From NCBI GenBank assembly GCA_020200155.1, contig JAIVJG010000171.1:1-39484 (forward strand): 39,484 nucleotides of DNA, given 5' to 3'. The notes below the pieces were generated by a model, which saw nothing but the letters and a program-made list of their open reading frames with translations, made no database searches and was not told the origin of the DNA. Shown piece by piece: positions 7,896 to 17,704 of this stretch. The stretch comes from Acidobacteriota bacterium (GTDB taxonomy: Bacteria > Acidobacteriota > Blastocatellia > Pyrinomonadales > Pyrinomonadaceae). A program made the position numbers and the translations under genes. The first letter of the stretch is position 1, and each line of letters opens with the position of its first letter.

Positions 7896-8821
7896 TCACA
7901 CCACCCTCTTTTGCACGAGCACCTGAAAGTGCTCGCTCATGCCGCCCGGCAGAATCATTTCACGCGCGTCCAGCCTCAGACGGACGACTTCCGACTCGCT
8001 CCGGGCCATCGCACTTTCAACTTCCAACTGTTCAAGTAAGCCCGCCCGCAACAGGAAAGCATCCTGACGTTCGAGCGAGAGTGTTTCAAGCCCGGCGCGC
8101 TCGCCTGCCCTTTTGATTTGCGTCCAGTTGACGGTCGTCGTCAAATCCTGCTGGCCGGGTTTGTCGAGCACGTCGGCGGCGAAAGCATGCCCGCGAAAAG
8201 CGCGTAACGTTCCCTCGCGGCGGTGCGGCGCGCCGTACAGTCCTTCATCCTCGTCGCCGTAATCAACCGTGATGACGTACCCGCGTCGCAACGTGCGCGC
8301 GGAGCGTTCGATCCACGCTTCGGCTTCGAGATTGATTTCCGCAATTTGCCCTTTGGCGAGCGTGACACGCGCACGCTCGAAGTGCTCTGCGAGACGCGTG
8401 GTTGAAGGCTCGCGCTCGACCCACACGAAAGCGCCATCAACGTTCAGGCTCACATAAAGCTCAAGCAGCTTGCCGTCGCGCATGACGACGCGATGGACAG
8501 GTAGTGCGTCGAGTAACTCGTTCGAGAAGATGACGCCCGCTTCAAACGGCGCGTCGAATTCGTCGAGGTTTCGGAATTCGATGTGACGGGCGAAAGGCGA
8601 GAGGAGTTCTGCGGCGCGGGAGCGCGCGTCTGCGCTCGTCTCGTCGAAGACGTATCGAAGGCGAGAGCGTAGAGCGCCGCACTCATCCATTCGCGAAACG
8701 TGATCGCGCCCTCGCGCCGTATGCGTGCACGCAGCCTGCCGGCGAGCGTCGAGGCGTCCGTGCGTCCGGTGTCCGGCGCATCCGTGGTCACACTTTCGTC
8801 TGGCCGTGGAGGTTGCGACAT
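7896..8821 (-). pseudogene. MidA-like SAM-dependent methyltransferase, internal deletion plus frameshift
   Basis: The N-terminal frame from ATG 8821 (MSQPPRPDESV...) reads like the start of the MidA/NDUFAF7-type methyltransferase family up to RREGAITFREWMSAALY. The frame then switches at about 8669, where the other minus-strand frame takes over with LRYVFDETSADARSR and runs to the normal C-terminus at 7896. The family normally has roughly 80 residues between these two points, including the glycine-rich SAM-binding motif; these are missing here. The C-terminal half is conserved (FSNELLDALPVHRV, VITVDYGDED, GTLRAFRGHAF), so decay is recent or the lesion is an assembly artefact. An ORF starting at 8840 spans the C-terminal part but its first ~50 residues are out-of-frame. 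As written the gene cannot make an active enzyme. Confidence 0.8.
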
Positions 8822-8882
8822 CGTCTGTCTCAGGGCGCAAAAGATGAAAGGTATTTTGTCGGGGCGCGGGCGAAGCTCGGCG

Positions 8883-9449
8883 TCATTCCTGTCGCGGTTC
8901 GTCCGGCTGATCGGGTAGCAGTCGCGTGGTGTTCTCCGTCACGCTCGGTCGGTAGCTGATTTCAGCCGTGTTCACGCGCGGGGAAACATAGCCGCGCGCC
9001 TGCATGCCCTGCGCCGGTGGGAGTTCCGGCGCGCCGCGCCCGGTCGTGATTTCCTTTTGCGTGACTTTGGGCGGCACGTAGACGAACTGGGTCGCGGAAC
9101 GCTGCTGTCGCAACGGCCCGTCCTCGAAACAGAGTGCGTAGACGAGCCGGAGCAGGCCCGCCAGAAATGCAATCGCGCCGACCAGCGCGAGTTCTTCGGA
9201 CGTGCGGATCAATTCATGCAGGATGGCGAAAAAAGGGCCGAGGAAGATGCCGAGGAGCATCAACTGGCCTCCCCGTCGCACCCCTCTGCGGCGCGGCGAG
9301 GCTTCACCGGAGCCAGCCACGACAACGCCGGTCGGAGGCTCGCCGCCGCTGGCGAGCAGGGCCGTCACGCCCTTGAGTAGAAATCCACAACGAGAGCAGA
9401 AGCGCACCTCACCGGAAAGTTGTTGCTGTCCGCATTGTGGGCAAAACAT
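8883..9449 (-). CDS. Zinc-ribbon membrane protein, function unknown
   Basis: 188 residues from ATG 9449, chosen because MFCPQCG places a zinc ribbon at the very N-terminus and GAGAGG lies upstream. Two CxxC pairs (FCPQCG and FCSRCG, about 14 residues apart) form a zinc-ribbon knuckle. A basic linker (SPRRRGVRRGG) leads into two hydrophobic segments (LMLLGIFLGPFFAILHEL and LALVGAIAFLAGLLRLVYAL), then a polar tail rich in Thr, Pro and Gln. Such proteins are common in Acidobacteria and have no assigned role. It lies between two other minus-strand genes. Confidence 0.8.
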   Translation of the reverse strand: MFCPQCGQQQLSGEVRFCSRCGFLLKGVTALLASGGEPPTGVVVAGSGEASPRRRGVRRGGQLMLLGIFLGPFFAILHELIRTSEELALVGAIAFLAGLLRLVYALCFEDGPLRQQRSATQFVYVPPKVTQKEITTGRGAPELPPAQGMQARGYVSPRVNTAEISYRPSVTENTTRLLPDQPDEPRQE

Positions 9450-9559
9450 TTTCCCGCACCTCTCTAGTGTGGATTGCCTTTCACGCGTCACGCAGGAAGA
9501 AAGCGACGCGCAACTGGCACGGTTTTACGTCAGCCGGTCGCGCAAAGTTCGCACGCGCT

Positions 9560-10036
9560 TCAGACAGGCGGCAGTCGTTCGTCGGAAAAGAGCCTGAAAG
9601 TCGCGAAGGCTTGACCCTGATGATGCGCGGCGCGCACGAGCGTCTCCGTCACGAGCGAGTAGAGCGTCCGCATCTCGCCGGACGGCGCGGCGATTTCCTG
9701 CAAAAGCTCCGCGTCCGACCGAAAGAGCGCGAAAGCGCGTCGTCGTGTCGCTTCCGACTCGTCCAAATAGGTTATGACGTGGCCGGGCGTCGGGAGCGTT
9801 TCGGGCAGCGTCCACTCGAACGGGTCGTCCCACAAGTTGACGGTGATGCCGCCGAAGGTCTGCTCGACTGCGGCGGCGCTACGCAGGACGTGCTCGCCGC
9901 ACGAATAGACGGGCATGCGCCCGTCTGGCGTGCGCGGCTGCCAATAGAGTCTCTCCGGAGGCACGGCGCGCACGAGCGCCGCCGAGCGCTCGTGCAAACG
10001 CGCGAATTGTTCATCGAGGCTGCGGACGATCTGCAT
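9560..10036 (-). CDS. DinB-like four-helix-bundle protein
   Basis: 158 residues from ATG 10036; the upstream TTG at 10087 has an SD-like GGGAG too close to use, and residues from it look unlike the family. The fold is predicted all-alpha, with the DinB/DfsB-superfamily pattern: a first helix MQIVRSLDEQFARLHERSAA, a His in GEHVLRSAA and a second His pair in VRAAHHQGQAF, which together could form the metal site. Members are metal-binding enzymes, often thiol transferases or DNA-damage-induced proteins; the substrate here cannot be told. It is followed after about 110 bases by the zinc-ribbon gene on the same strand. Confidence 0.8.
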   Translation of the reverse strand: MQIVRSLDEQFARLHERSAALVRAVPPERLYWQPRTPDGRMPVYSCGEHVLRSAAAVEQTFGGITVNLWDDPFEWTLPETLPTPGHVITYLDESEATRRRAFALFRSDAELLQEIAAPSGEMRTLYSLVTETLVRAAHHQGQAFATFRLFSDERLPPV

Positions 10037-10099
10037 CGTGACTGTTGGGCGCAGAGCCTCTGTGTTTGAATCACCGCTGACAGGCAAGCTCCCACGCGC

Positions 10100-10444
10100 T
10101 TACTGTGCCCTGCGGCCCGACTCTCTGAGCACCGTCCCGAAGTTACGCCCGCCGAAAGTGAAGCCGTTGTAGACGCGTCCCTTCGCACCGACGCGTGCGC
10201 CTTTGGAAGGCACGCCGCGATCCGTAATCACCCACATGCGCCCGGTGCCGTCGTCGAGTTCGTAAGCGCCCTGCCCGAGCGCGCCGTAGCTCTCTGTGAC
10301 AGTCCCGGCGATGCCCACCTCTTTATTATGATAGCGACCAGGATCGCCGTTGATCTTGTTGATGGTCGTCCGGCTCGGACAGGCCGTCAAACTCAAAACA
10401 CTGGCGAGGAGAATAACTATTAACGATATACGGCGTGGCTTCAT
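10100..10444 (-). CDS. Small lipoprotein with OB-fold-like domain
   Basis: 114 residues from ATG 10444, preceded on the minus strand by AAGGAG with about 5-base spacing, a strong ribosome site. A short signal sequence ends in the lipobox LTAC with Cys22 as the lipidation site. The mature part (GRYHNKEVGIAGTVTESYG, YELDDGTGRMWVITDRG, GARVGAKGRVYNG) matches the strand pattern of small OB-fold domains found in periplasmic proteins. The ligand is unknown. It is the first gene of a minus-strand series leading into the DinB-like gene 63 bases downstream. Confidence 0.78.
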   Translation of the reverse strand: MKPRRISLIVILLASVLSLTACPSRTTINKINGDPGRYHNKEVGIAGTVTESYGALGQGAYELDDGTGRMWVITDRGVPSKGARVGAKGRVYNGFTFGGRNFGTVLRESGRRAQ

Positions 10445-10810
10445 TGCATCTCCTTAACTTCAAAAAGAATCCTGGGAGAGCGCGGTCATCATAGCACGCG
10501 GCGATGCTATTCGAGAAAAAGCGGCGTGGCGCAGGTTTGAGATGTGCCGGAGTGAAACTTGAGTTGCACGAAAATGCTTTGGGATGAGTTCCGGTCGGAA
10601 AGGCTCTGCCTCTTTGCACATCAGGCGGCGGAGACGCTCACGTCGAACTCTCTTTAACTTGATTTCAATCTTGACTATGACGGAGGGATAAAGATACAAA
10701 CGTTCTCGCCAGCCTTATTGATTCAGCACTTACGCATTAATGAATCTCAGCGAAGGCGCAGAGTTCAAAAGAGCCTCCAGCAATTCGGTTAAACTTCGGG
10801 AGATCGTTTG
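10445..10810. other. Divergent intergenic region
   Basis: This 366-base gap lies between the lipoprotein gene (minus) and the amidohydrolase gene (plus). Apart from the ribosome sites at either end I see no gene, terminator or clear operator. GATTCA and TGAATC near 10719-10745 form a 6-bp inverted repeat with a 15-base spacer, which may be chance. Confidence 0.4.
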
Positions 10811-12034
10811 ATGATTCGTCAATTCCTTGCAATCCTCTTCTTCCTTCTGGCGCACGCGCACACGCACGCACAGACGACGGCGATTCGTGCAGGGCGTCTG
10901 CTTGATCCTGAGACGGGCACGGCGGCGACCAATCAAGTTATCCTGATCGAGAACGGAAAGATCAAAGCGGTCGGCGCGAACGTCGCCGTGCCGGCGGGGG
11001 CGCAGTTGATTGACCTCTCCCGCTTGACTGTCCTGCCCGGCCTCTTCGACGCTCACACGCACCTCTGCATGACGGTGCAGGCGGAGAGAGACAAAGGCAG
11101 TTACTATTTCACCACTCTCAACGACCCGGACTCGTTCCGCGCCATCGAGGGAGTCGTCAACGCGCGTGCGATGCTCGACGCCGGTTTCACCACCGTGCGC
11201 GACGTGGGCAACGAAGGCAACTACGCCTGCGCCAGTGTCCGCCGCGCGCTCGAAAGCAAGATGATTCCCGGCCCGACGATGATTAACGCCGGTCGCATCA
11301 TCGCGCCCTACGGCGGCCAGTTTCACCTGCAACCCGACAAAAAGAATCTGGCCGAGCCGGAATACTTCTTCGCAGACACGCGCGACGAGATGATTAAAGG
11401 CGTCCGCGAGAACGTCCACTACGGCGCGAAGGTCATCAAGATCGTCGTTGACGATCAGGACTACATCTACTCGGCTGAAGACATCCGCTTCATCATCAAT
11501 GAAGCGGCGAAGGCGGGGATGAAAGTCGCCGCGCATTGCTGGACGCACGCGGGCGCACACAACGCAGCCGAAGCGGGCGTCGCTTCCATCGAGCACGGCC
11601 CGGTGATGACGGACGAAGACCTCTTGCTCGCGAAAAAGAACGGCGTCGTGCTCGTCGGCACAGAGTTTCTCGCAAACGTCGAGACTGGCGTCGCGCACGC
11701 GAAATGGGTTGACCGTTTGCGACGCGCGTACAAGATCGGCATCACGATGGCCTACGGGACGGACGTGATTGACGCGGTCGAGGGACAGACGCGCGGCACT
11801 ATGGCGATGTCCGGCATAGACCCCTGGGTCGAGGCTGGCGTCCCCACGAAAGCGTTGCTTCAGGCCATGACCATCAACGCCGCGCGACTGCTCGGCGTGG
11901 ACAAAGCGCGCGGCGCGATTCGTCCCGGCCTCGCGGCGGATATCATCGCTGTGCCTGAGAATCCTTTGGAGAACGTCAACGCTCTCAAGCACGTCTCATT
12001 CGTGATGAAGGACGGCGTGGTGTTCAAACGCTGA
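10811..12034 (+). CDS. Secreted metal-dependent amidohydrolase (imidazolonepropionase/prolidase-like)
   Basis: 407 residues. ATG 10811 follows GGGAG with 8-base spacing. The N-terminus is a signal peptide (MIRQFLAILFFLLAHAHTHA), so the enzyme acts outside the cytoplasm. It shows the amidohydrolase-superfamily plan: a small beta-sandwich start (AIRAGRLLDPETG), HxH in GLFDAHTHLCM, a Lys in AKVIKIVVDDQD that can be the bridging metal ligand, His in VAAHCWTHAGA, His in ASIEHGP and Asp in AYGTDVID, then the closing segment LGVDKARGAIRPGLAADIIAV. Close relatives hydrolyse Xaa-Pro or other dipeptides, or cyclic amides; the actual substrate is unknown. The next gene, a twin-arginine-exported amidase 40 bases downstream, suggests a shared role in breaking down exported peptides or glycoconjugates. 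Confidence 0.88.
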   Translation: MIRQFLAILFFLLAHAHTHAQTTAIRAGRLLDPETGTAATNQVILIENGKIKAVGANVAVPAGAQLIDLSRLTVLPGLFDAHTHLCMTVQAERDKGSYYFTTLNDPDSFRAIEGVVNARAMLDAGFTTVRDVGNEGNYACASVRRALESKMIPGPTMINAGRIIAPYGGQFHLQPDKKNLAEPEYFFADTRDEMIKGVRENVHYGAKVIKIVVDDQDYIYSAEDIRFIINEAAKAGMKVAAHCWTHAGAHNAAEAGVASIEHGPVMTDEDLLLAKKNGVVLVGTEFLANVETGVAHAKWVDRLRRAYKIGITMAYGTDVIDAVEGQTRGTMAMSGIDPWVEAGVPTKALLQAMTINAARLLGVDKARGAIRPGLAADIIAVPENPLENVNALKHVSFVMKDGVVFKR

Positions 12035-12074
12035 CATCGAAGCTGTGGGTTCAAAAAAACTTTCGGAGGGCATG

Positions 12075-13196
12075 ATGAGCAAAAAGATGAAACGACGTGA
12101 TTTTATTCGGAACGGAGCGGTCGCCGGCCTAGTCGTGGCGACGCCGAAGGCGCTGCGAGGCCAGTCGCCTGCGGTCATCACGAAAGGCACAGCGCGTCCC
12201 GTCGTCATCTCGTCCGCCAACGGCAACAAGTTCAAGAACGGCGGCGAGATGACGTGCGTGCAGAAGGCTTTCACGCTGATGATGGGCGGCTCGGACGTGC
12301 TCGACGCTTTGATCGCGGGCGTCAACATCGTGGAGCTTGACCCTCTGGACGACAGCGTCGGCTACGGGGGTCTGCCGAACGCAGAGGGCGTCGTGCAGCT
12401 CGACTCTTCGTGCATGCACGGGCCGAAGAAGCGCGCGGGCGCGGTGGCCTCGCTCGAAGGCGTGCGGACTCCTTCGCTCGTCGCGAAGGCCGTGATGGAG
12501 CAGACGGATCACCACCTGCTCGTCGGGCGCGGCGCGCAGGAATTCGCGAGGGGCATGGGCTTTAAGATCGAAGAGGATTTGAATACCGAGCACTCGCGCC
12601 AGCTCTGGCTCGAATGGAAGCGCCGCACAGACCCTTCGCACTACCTCGACCCTGCGAAGCGCGCGGAAGTCTGGCGACGCGAGGGCTTGAAGATGGTCGC
12701 CGAAGGTCTGATTCGTGAGGAACATTTTTACGGCACGATCAACTGCGACGGCGTCAATACCAGAGGCGAGATTTGCGGCGTCACGACGACGAGCGGACTG
12801 GCCTGGAAGATACCGGGCCGCGTGGGCGACTCGCCGATTCTCGGCGCGGGTCTCTACGTTGACGGCGCGGTCGGCGCGGCAGGCTCAACTGGTCGCGGCG
12901 AGGCCAACCTCTATAACCTCTGCTCGTTCCTCATCGTTGAGGAGATGCGGCGCGGTCGCAGTCCGAAAGACGCAGGCATGGAAGCGCTCCGCCGCATCAA
13001 GGCCAACACCGTCGAAAAGAGACTGCTCAACAGCCGTGGCTTGCCAAGCTTCGGAATCAACTTCTACGCCATCAACGCGCGGGGCGAGCACGCGGGCGTG
13101 ACGATGTATCCCGGCGCACAGTACGCCATCTGCACCGAGCAGGGGCCGCAGACGCTCCCCTGCGAGGCGCTTCTGACAGGCAAGCCGACGGATTGA
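12075..13196 (+). CDS. N4-(beta-N-acetylglucosaminyl)-L-asparaginase-type Ntn hydrolase, Tat-exported
   Basis: About 373 residues. GGAGGG at 12065-12070 fits the ATG at 12075 best, although 12072 is possible. The N-terminus MKRRDFIRNGAVAGLVVATP is a twin-arginine signal, so a folded enzyme is probably exported. The family motif TSGLAWKIPGRVGDSPILGA matches glycosylasparaginase and isoaspartyl-peptidase enzymes. By alignment with that motif, Thr221 in FYGTINCDG is the expected nucleophile, freed when the precursor cuts itself between Gly and Thr; classic glycosylasparaginases have Asp-Thr here. The C-terminal GSTGRGEANL matches the family's conserved STGHGE-like segment. The likely reaction is cleavage of GlcNAc-Asn or beta-aspartyl bonds. 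It probably forms an operon with the amidohydrolase upstream. Confidence 0.88.
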   Translation: MSKKMKRRDFIRNGAVAGLVVATPKALRGQSPAVITKGTARPVVISSANGNKFKNGGEMTCVQKAFTLMMGGSDVLDALIAGVNIVELDPLDDSVGYGGLPNAEGVVQLDSSCMHGPKKRAGAVASLEGVRTPSLVAKAVMEQTDHHLLVGRGAQEFARGMGFKIEEDLNTEHSRQLWLEWKRRTDPSHYLDPAKRAEVWRREGLKMVAEGLIREEHFYGTINCDGVNTRGEICGVTTTSGLAWKIPGRVGDSPILGAGLYVDGAVGAAGSTGRGEANLYNLCSFLIVEEMRRGRSPKDAGMEALRRIKANTVEKRLLNSRGLPSFGINFYAINARGEHAGVTMYPGAQYAICTEQGPQTLPCEALLTGKPTD

Positions 13197-13390
13197 GCGC
13201 ACGCTCGCGCGCGGGGCTGTCTTTTCTCAACCCCTATGGAAGCATACGCTTCTATCTCCCGACGTTGCCTAACGAGTCGCTCAGGCTGACACGCCGCCGG
13301 CAATCTTGTCCTTCAGCGTAAATTTAATATGGCGGCGGGCAGCTTAGCTTCAGCGTCAGGCGCTCATTTTATGGCGGAAGGAGTAAAAAA

Positions 13391-14146
13391 TTGGGGCTAA
13401 TCGGCGGCACGCTCGGCTACAGTCTTCTTAGGAAGATTGGCAAAGTTGGTGAAACCGGCGATGTGGATGGCAGCGTCTATGTCGATAAGAGTAAACTTGA
13501 GACCCTGCTTGGCAACGATTTCTGGCGCGACATCGAGGACAAAGTAGTTATAGACTTCGGCTGCGGTTCCGGCTCGGAATCTGTTGAGATGGCTCAGCGC
13601 GGCGCACGCAAGGTCGTCGGTATTGATATTCAAGAGAGGTTTCTGTCTGCGGCGCGTGAGCGAGCCAGGCAATCCGGTGTCGGTGATCGCTGCACATTTG
13701 CAACAAAGACAGACGAACACGCCGACGTGATTGTTGCCATTGATTCGTTCGAGCATTTCAACGATCCGGCGGCGATGCTCAGAATGATGCGTGAGATGCT
13801 TAAGCCCGATGGTTACGTGATAGCATCGTTCGGCCCGCCTTGGTATCACCCACTTGGCGGACATTCATTCTCAGTCTTTCCCTGGGCGCATCTTATCTTT
13901 ACCGAAGAGGCATTAATTCGGTGGCGGTCTGATTTTAAGTCGGATGGTGCGACACGGTTTCAGGAAGTCGAAGGTGGATTAAACCAAATGACAATCCGCC
14001 GTTTTGAACGTATCGTGAGGGAAAGCCCTTTCAAGTTTGCGCGATTTGAAGCTGTGCCAATCGCGAAGTTGCAAATGCTGGCTAACCGTTTGACACGGGA
14101 ATTCACAACGGCGGCGCTGCGATGCAAATTAATTCCGCGTGACTGA
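13391..14146 (+). CDS. Class I SAM-dependent methyltransferase
   Basis: 251 residues, beginning with TTG at 13391; AAGGAG at 13378-13383 with 7-base spacing supports this start. Motif I is VVIDFGCGSGSESVEMA (about 52-68), followed by acidic VVGIDIQ and the post-I stretch DVIVAIDSFEHFNDPAAMLRMM, then MLKPDGYVIASFGPPWYHP. This is the Methyltransf_11-like pattern for small-molecule or lipid methylation; the substrate is unknown. Its codon use is less GC-biased than its neighbours, it starts with TTG and it stands alone between unrelated genes, which may reflect transfer. It converges with pyrC. Confidence 0.85.
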   Translation: MGLIGGTLGYSLLRKIGKVGETGDVDGSVYVDKSKLETLLGNDFWRDIEDKVVIDFGCGSGSESVEMAQRGARKVVGIDIQERFLSAARERARQSGVGDRCTFATKTDEHADVIVAIDSFEHFNDPAAMLRMMREMLKPDGYVIASFGPPWYHPLGGHSFSVFPWAHLIFTEEALIRWRSDFKSDGATRFQEVEGGLNQMTIRRFERIVRESPFKFARFEAVPIAKLQMLANRLTREFTTAALRCKLIPRD

Positions 14147-14296
14147 GTGGCGACGAAGCGGGACTGGATAGTCTGAAACACACGCCTGACAAGTTATTCG
14201 ACGGGAGCGCGAAGAGCGCGGCTTTCATCCGCAAGACTTGAATGCTTGTTGCGTTTTATGCGCGGCGGCTCACTTCCAGAATATTGCTGCTTTTGT

Positions 14297-15619
14297 TCAC
14301 GCCGTAGTTAAATTCTCGCCTGCTGTTTCCTTCTTTTCCCTTCTGAATACAACACGCCCCGCGACAATGGTGGCGACCGCCGCGCCGCGCATCGTCCAGT
14401 TGTCGAAAGGTGTGTTGCGGCTCTTCGACTTTGAGTGCGCGGCGTCGAACGTCCATTGCAGGTTTGGGTCGAGAATCGTCACGTCGCCGTGTGCGCCCGC
14501 GCGTAGTGTGCCGCGTTCGGCGAGGCGGAAGATGCGCGCGGGATTCACGGAGCAGAGTTCGACCAGTCGTTCCAGCCCGATCACGCCCTGATGCACGAGG
14601 CGGTCGAGCGCAAGGCCGACTGCCGTCTCCAATCCCGTAATGCCGGAGGGCGCGTGATCGAATTCGAGTGCCTTCTCGTCGGCGTGATGCGGCGCGTGAT
14701 CGGTCGCGATGGCGTCAATCGTTCCGTCGCGGAGGGCTTCGAGGATCGCTTCGAGGTGCTCCGGGCTGCGGAGCGGCGGATTCATCTTGAAGTTCGTGTC
14801 AAAGCCTTCGACGGCCTCGTCCGTCAACGTGAAGTGATGCGGCGCGACTTCGCAAGTGATTTCAAGACCTCGCTCCTTCGCGCGCCTGACTGCATCAATC
14901 GCGCCGCGCGTGGAGACGTGCGCGAGGTGCAGACGCGCGCCGGTCAACTCTGCAAGTGCGCAGTCGCGCATCGCGTCCGACTCTTCCGCAAGCGCCGGGA
15001 CGCCGCGCAGGCCGAGACGCAGAGACCACTCGCCCTCGTGCATCACGCCGCCGGAGGCAAGCGACTTATCCTCGCAGTGATCCATCACGGTCAAGTCGAA
15101 CCCGCGCGCGTACTCCAACGCGCGGCGCATCATGCCCGGCGAAGGGACTGGCCGCCCGTCGTCCGTCACGGCGACGATGCCTGCGCGCTTCATCTCGCCC
15201 ATCTCGGCCAGTTCCGTGCCCTTCGAGCCTTTCGTGATCGCGCCGACGGGGAAGACGTTGGCGAGGCCCACAGCCTGCGACTGCTCGATGATGAAGCTCG
15301 TGACCGCCGGGTTATCGTTGACGGGGTCTGTGTTCGGCATCGCGCACACGCTCGTCCACCCGCCCGCGACGGCGGCAGCCGCGCCCGATGCAATCGTCTC
15401 TTTGTACTCCTGCCCCGGCTCGCGCAAGTGGACGTGCAAATCTATGAAGCCGGGAGCGACGACGAGGCCCGTCGCGTCGAAGACCTCCGCGCCTTCGGGC
15501 CGCGCCTCGCCGCGTGCGAGCAGCGACGCCACGCTCCCATCTTCAATCAGCACATCCCTGCCGCCGTTGATTCCCTGCGTCGGGTCAACCACGTAGCCGT
15601 TCACAATCAGCAATCTCAT
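14297..15619 (-). CDS. pyrC: Dihydroorotase
   Basis: 440 residues. Cyclises N-carbamoyl-L-aspartate to dihydroorotate, step three of pyrimidine synthesis. The type I (long, bacterial/CAD-like) form is shown by [15 protein letters not shown] with metal ligands His62 and His64, [44 protein letters not shown] and [13 protein letters not shown]. The length is typical. It is the last gene of the pyrR-pyrB-pyrC cluster, 63 bases after pyrB, and converges with the methyltransferase gene. The opposite strand carries a long open frame that is only a shadow of this gene. Confidence 0.96.
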   Translation of the reverse strand: MRLLIVNGYVVDPTQGINGGRDVLIEDGSVASLLARGEARPEGAEVFDATGLVVAPGFIDLHVHLREPGQEYKETIASGAAAAVAGGWTSVCAMPNTDPVNDNPAVTSFIIEQSQAVGLANVFPVGAITKGSKGTELAEMGEMKRAGIVAVTDDGRPVPSPGMMRRALEYARGFDLTVMDHCEDKSLASGGVMHEGEWSLRLGLRGVPALAEESDAMRDCALAELTGARLHLAHVSTRGAIDAVRRAKERGLEITCEVAPHHFTLTDEAVEGFDTNFKMNPPLRSPEHLEAILEALRDGTIDAIATDHAPHHADEKALEFDHAPSGITGLETAVGLALDRLVHQGVIGLERLVELCSVNPARIFRLAERGTLRAGAHGDVTILDPNLQWTFDAAHSKSKSRNTPFDNWTMRGAAVATIVAGRVVFRREKKETAGENLTTA

Positions 15620-15682
15620 GCTTCGTCGCCTTCAACGTATCAAGAAAAGCCTGCGTTTAGTTTCTCGTCCCCGTCACGCTTG

Positions 15683-16729
<1,047 letters not shown>

Positions 16730-16774
16730 CTTATCCTTCTCGCACAAAAAAGCGGCCAACGCTGGCCGCTGTCT

Positions 16775-17341
16775 TTAACTCCCTTCGGTCTGGGGTCGCT
16801 CGACGATGGCGACTCCCTCGTCGCCGTCTATGTCGCTGAGCATGACCTTGATGATCTCGCTCTTTTTCGTCGGCACGGATTTTCCGACGAAGTCCGCCTG
16901 GATGGGCAACTCGCGGTGTTCCTTGCCCCGGTCAACCAGCACCGCCAGTTGGACGCGACGCGGCCTGCCGAAGTCAATCAACTGGTCGAGCGCGGCCCGG
17001 ATCGTGCGCCCCGTGTAGAGCACGTCGTCAATCAGGAGGACGTTTTTGCCTTCGACATCAACGGGCAAGTCCGTGCGATTGATGATTGGATTTGCGCCGA
17101 CGGTAGAGAGGTCGTCGCGATAGAGCGTGATGTCGAGGATGCCGACGGGCGGGCGCTCGCCTTCGAGGTCTGCGATCTTGTCCGCGAGCCGGTTCGCCAG
17201 AGGCACGCCGCGCCGCTGGATGCCGACCAGATAGAGATGCCCCGCGCCGTGATTGTCTTCCACAATCTCCGAAGCCAGCCGCGCCAGCGCACGGTTAATC
17301 CGCATGCTGTCCATGATGCGTGCTTTTTCGACGAATTCCAT
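16775..17341 (-). CDS. pyrR: Bifunctional pyrimidine regulator / uracil phosphoribosyltransferase PyrR
   Basis: 188 residues from ATG 17341; a GTG at 17359 is an alternative and neither has a strong ribosome site. The N-terminus ([25 protein letters not shown]) and the PRPP-binding loop [13 protein letters not shown] (101-113) identify PyrR, together with [10 protein letters not shown] and [10 protein letters not shown]. In known systems PyrR binds pyr leader RNA in a UMP-dependent way and can make UMP from uracil and PRPP. As first gene of pyrR-pyrB-pyrC it probably regulates the cluster, but I could not find its usual RNA-binding loop consensus in the 5' region. It ends 45 bases before pyrB. 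Confidence 0.95.
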   Translation of the reverse strand: MEFVEKARIMDSMRINRALARLASEIVEDNHGAGHLYLVGIQRRGVPLANRLADKIADLEGERPPVGILDITLYRDDLSTVGANPIINRTDLPVDVEGKNVLLIDDVLYTGRTIRAALDQLIDFGRPRRVQLAVLVDRGKEHRELPIQADFVGKSVPTKKSEIIKVMLSDIDGDEGVAIVERPQTEGS

Positions 17342-17704
17342 CGGCGGGGATACTAGCACAGAGGAACGGAAGGATGGAAGATGCAGAAGATTGTCCCAGC
17401 TCTGATGAAGTCCTGAACTTCCGCGTCATAATTCGTGTAACTGACGCGCGAACCATCGGGCATCAAGCGGCTCAGATCGAAGTCAACTTCCGGCGTGTCA
17501 GCAGAGAACTACCGGCCTCCGGTGCTGGCTGTCTGGTGGCGAGCAGAGGAGGCTGGCGCGTCTTTTTCCGGTATTTTATTCAGAGACACGCCCTGCAAGA
17601 TTGCCGCGCGTCATTAAGAAGAGAGTGACAATGTCAGTAGTGTCCTGGTTTGAAATTACAAGCCGGCATTTACCGGAGTAAGATTCTCAAATTAGGGCGC
17701 GACC
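17342..17704. other. Divergent intergenic region between pyrR and the acyltransferase fusion
   Basis: 363 bases that must hold both promoters. No gene is visible; the small ORF at 17320-17628 has no family or ribosome site. No PyrR-type anti-antiterminator loop was recognised on the minus strand. Near 17665-17680 CCGG is repeated around CATTTA just upstream of the plus-strand gene, of unknown meaning. Confidence 0.4.

Noticed and set aside
10730-11992. 420-residue open frame on the minus strand opposite the amidohydrolase
   Set aside because: A shadow frame. The plus strand has signal peptide, metal motifs and ribosome site; this frame has only high Arg, Asp and His content.
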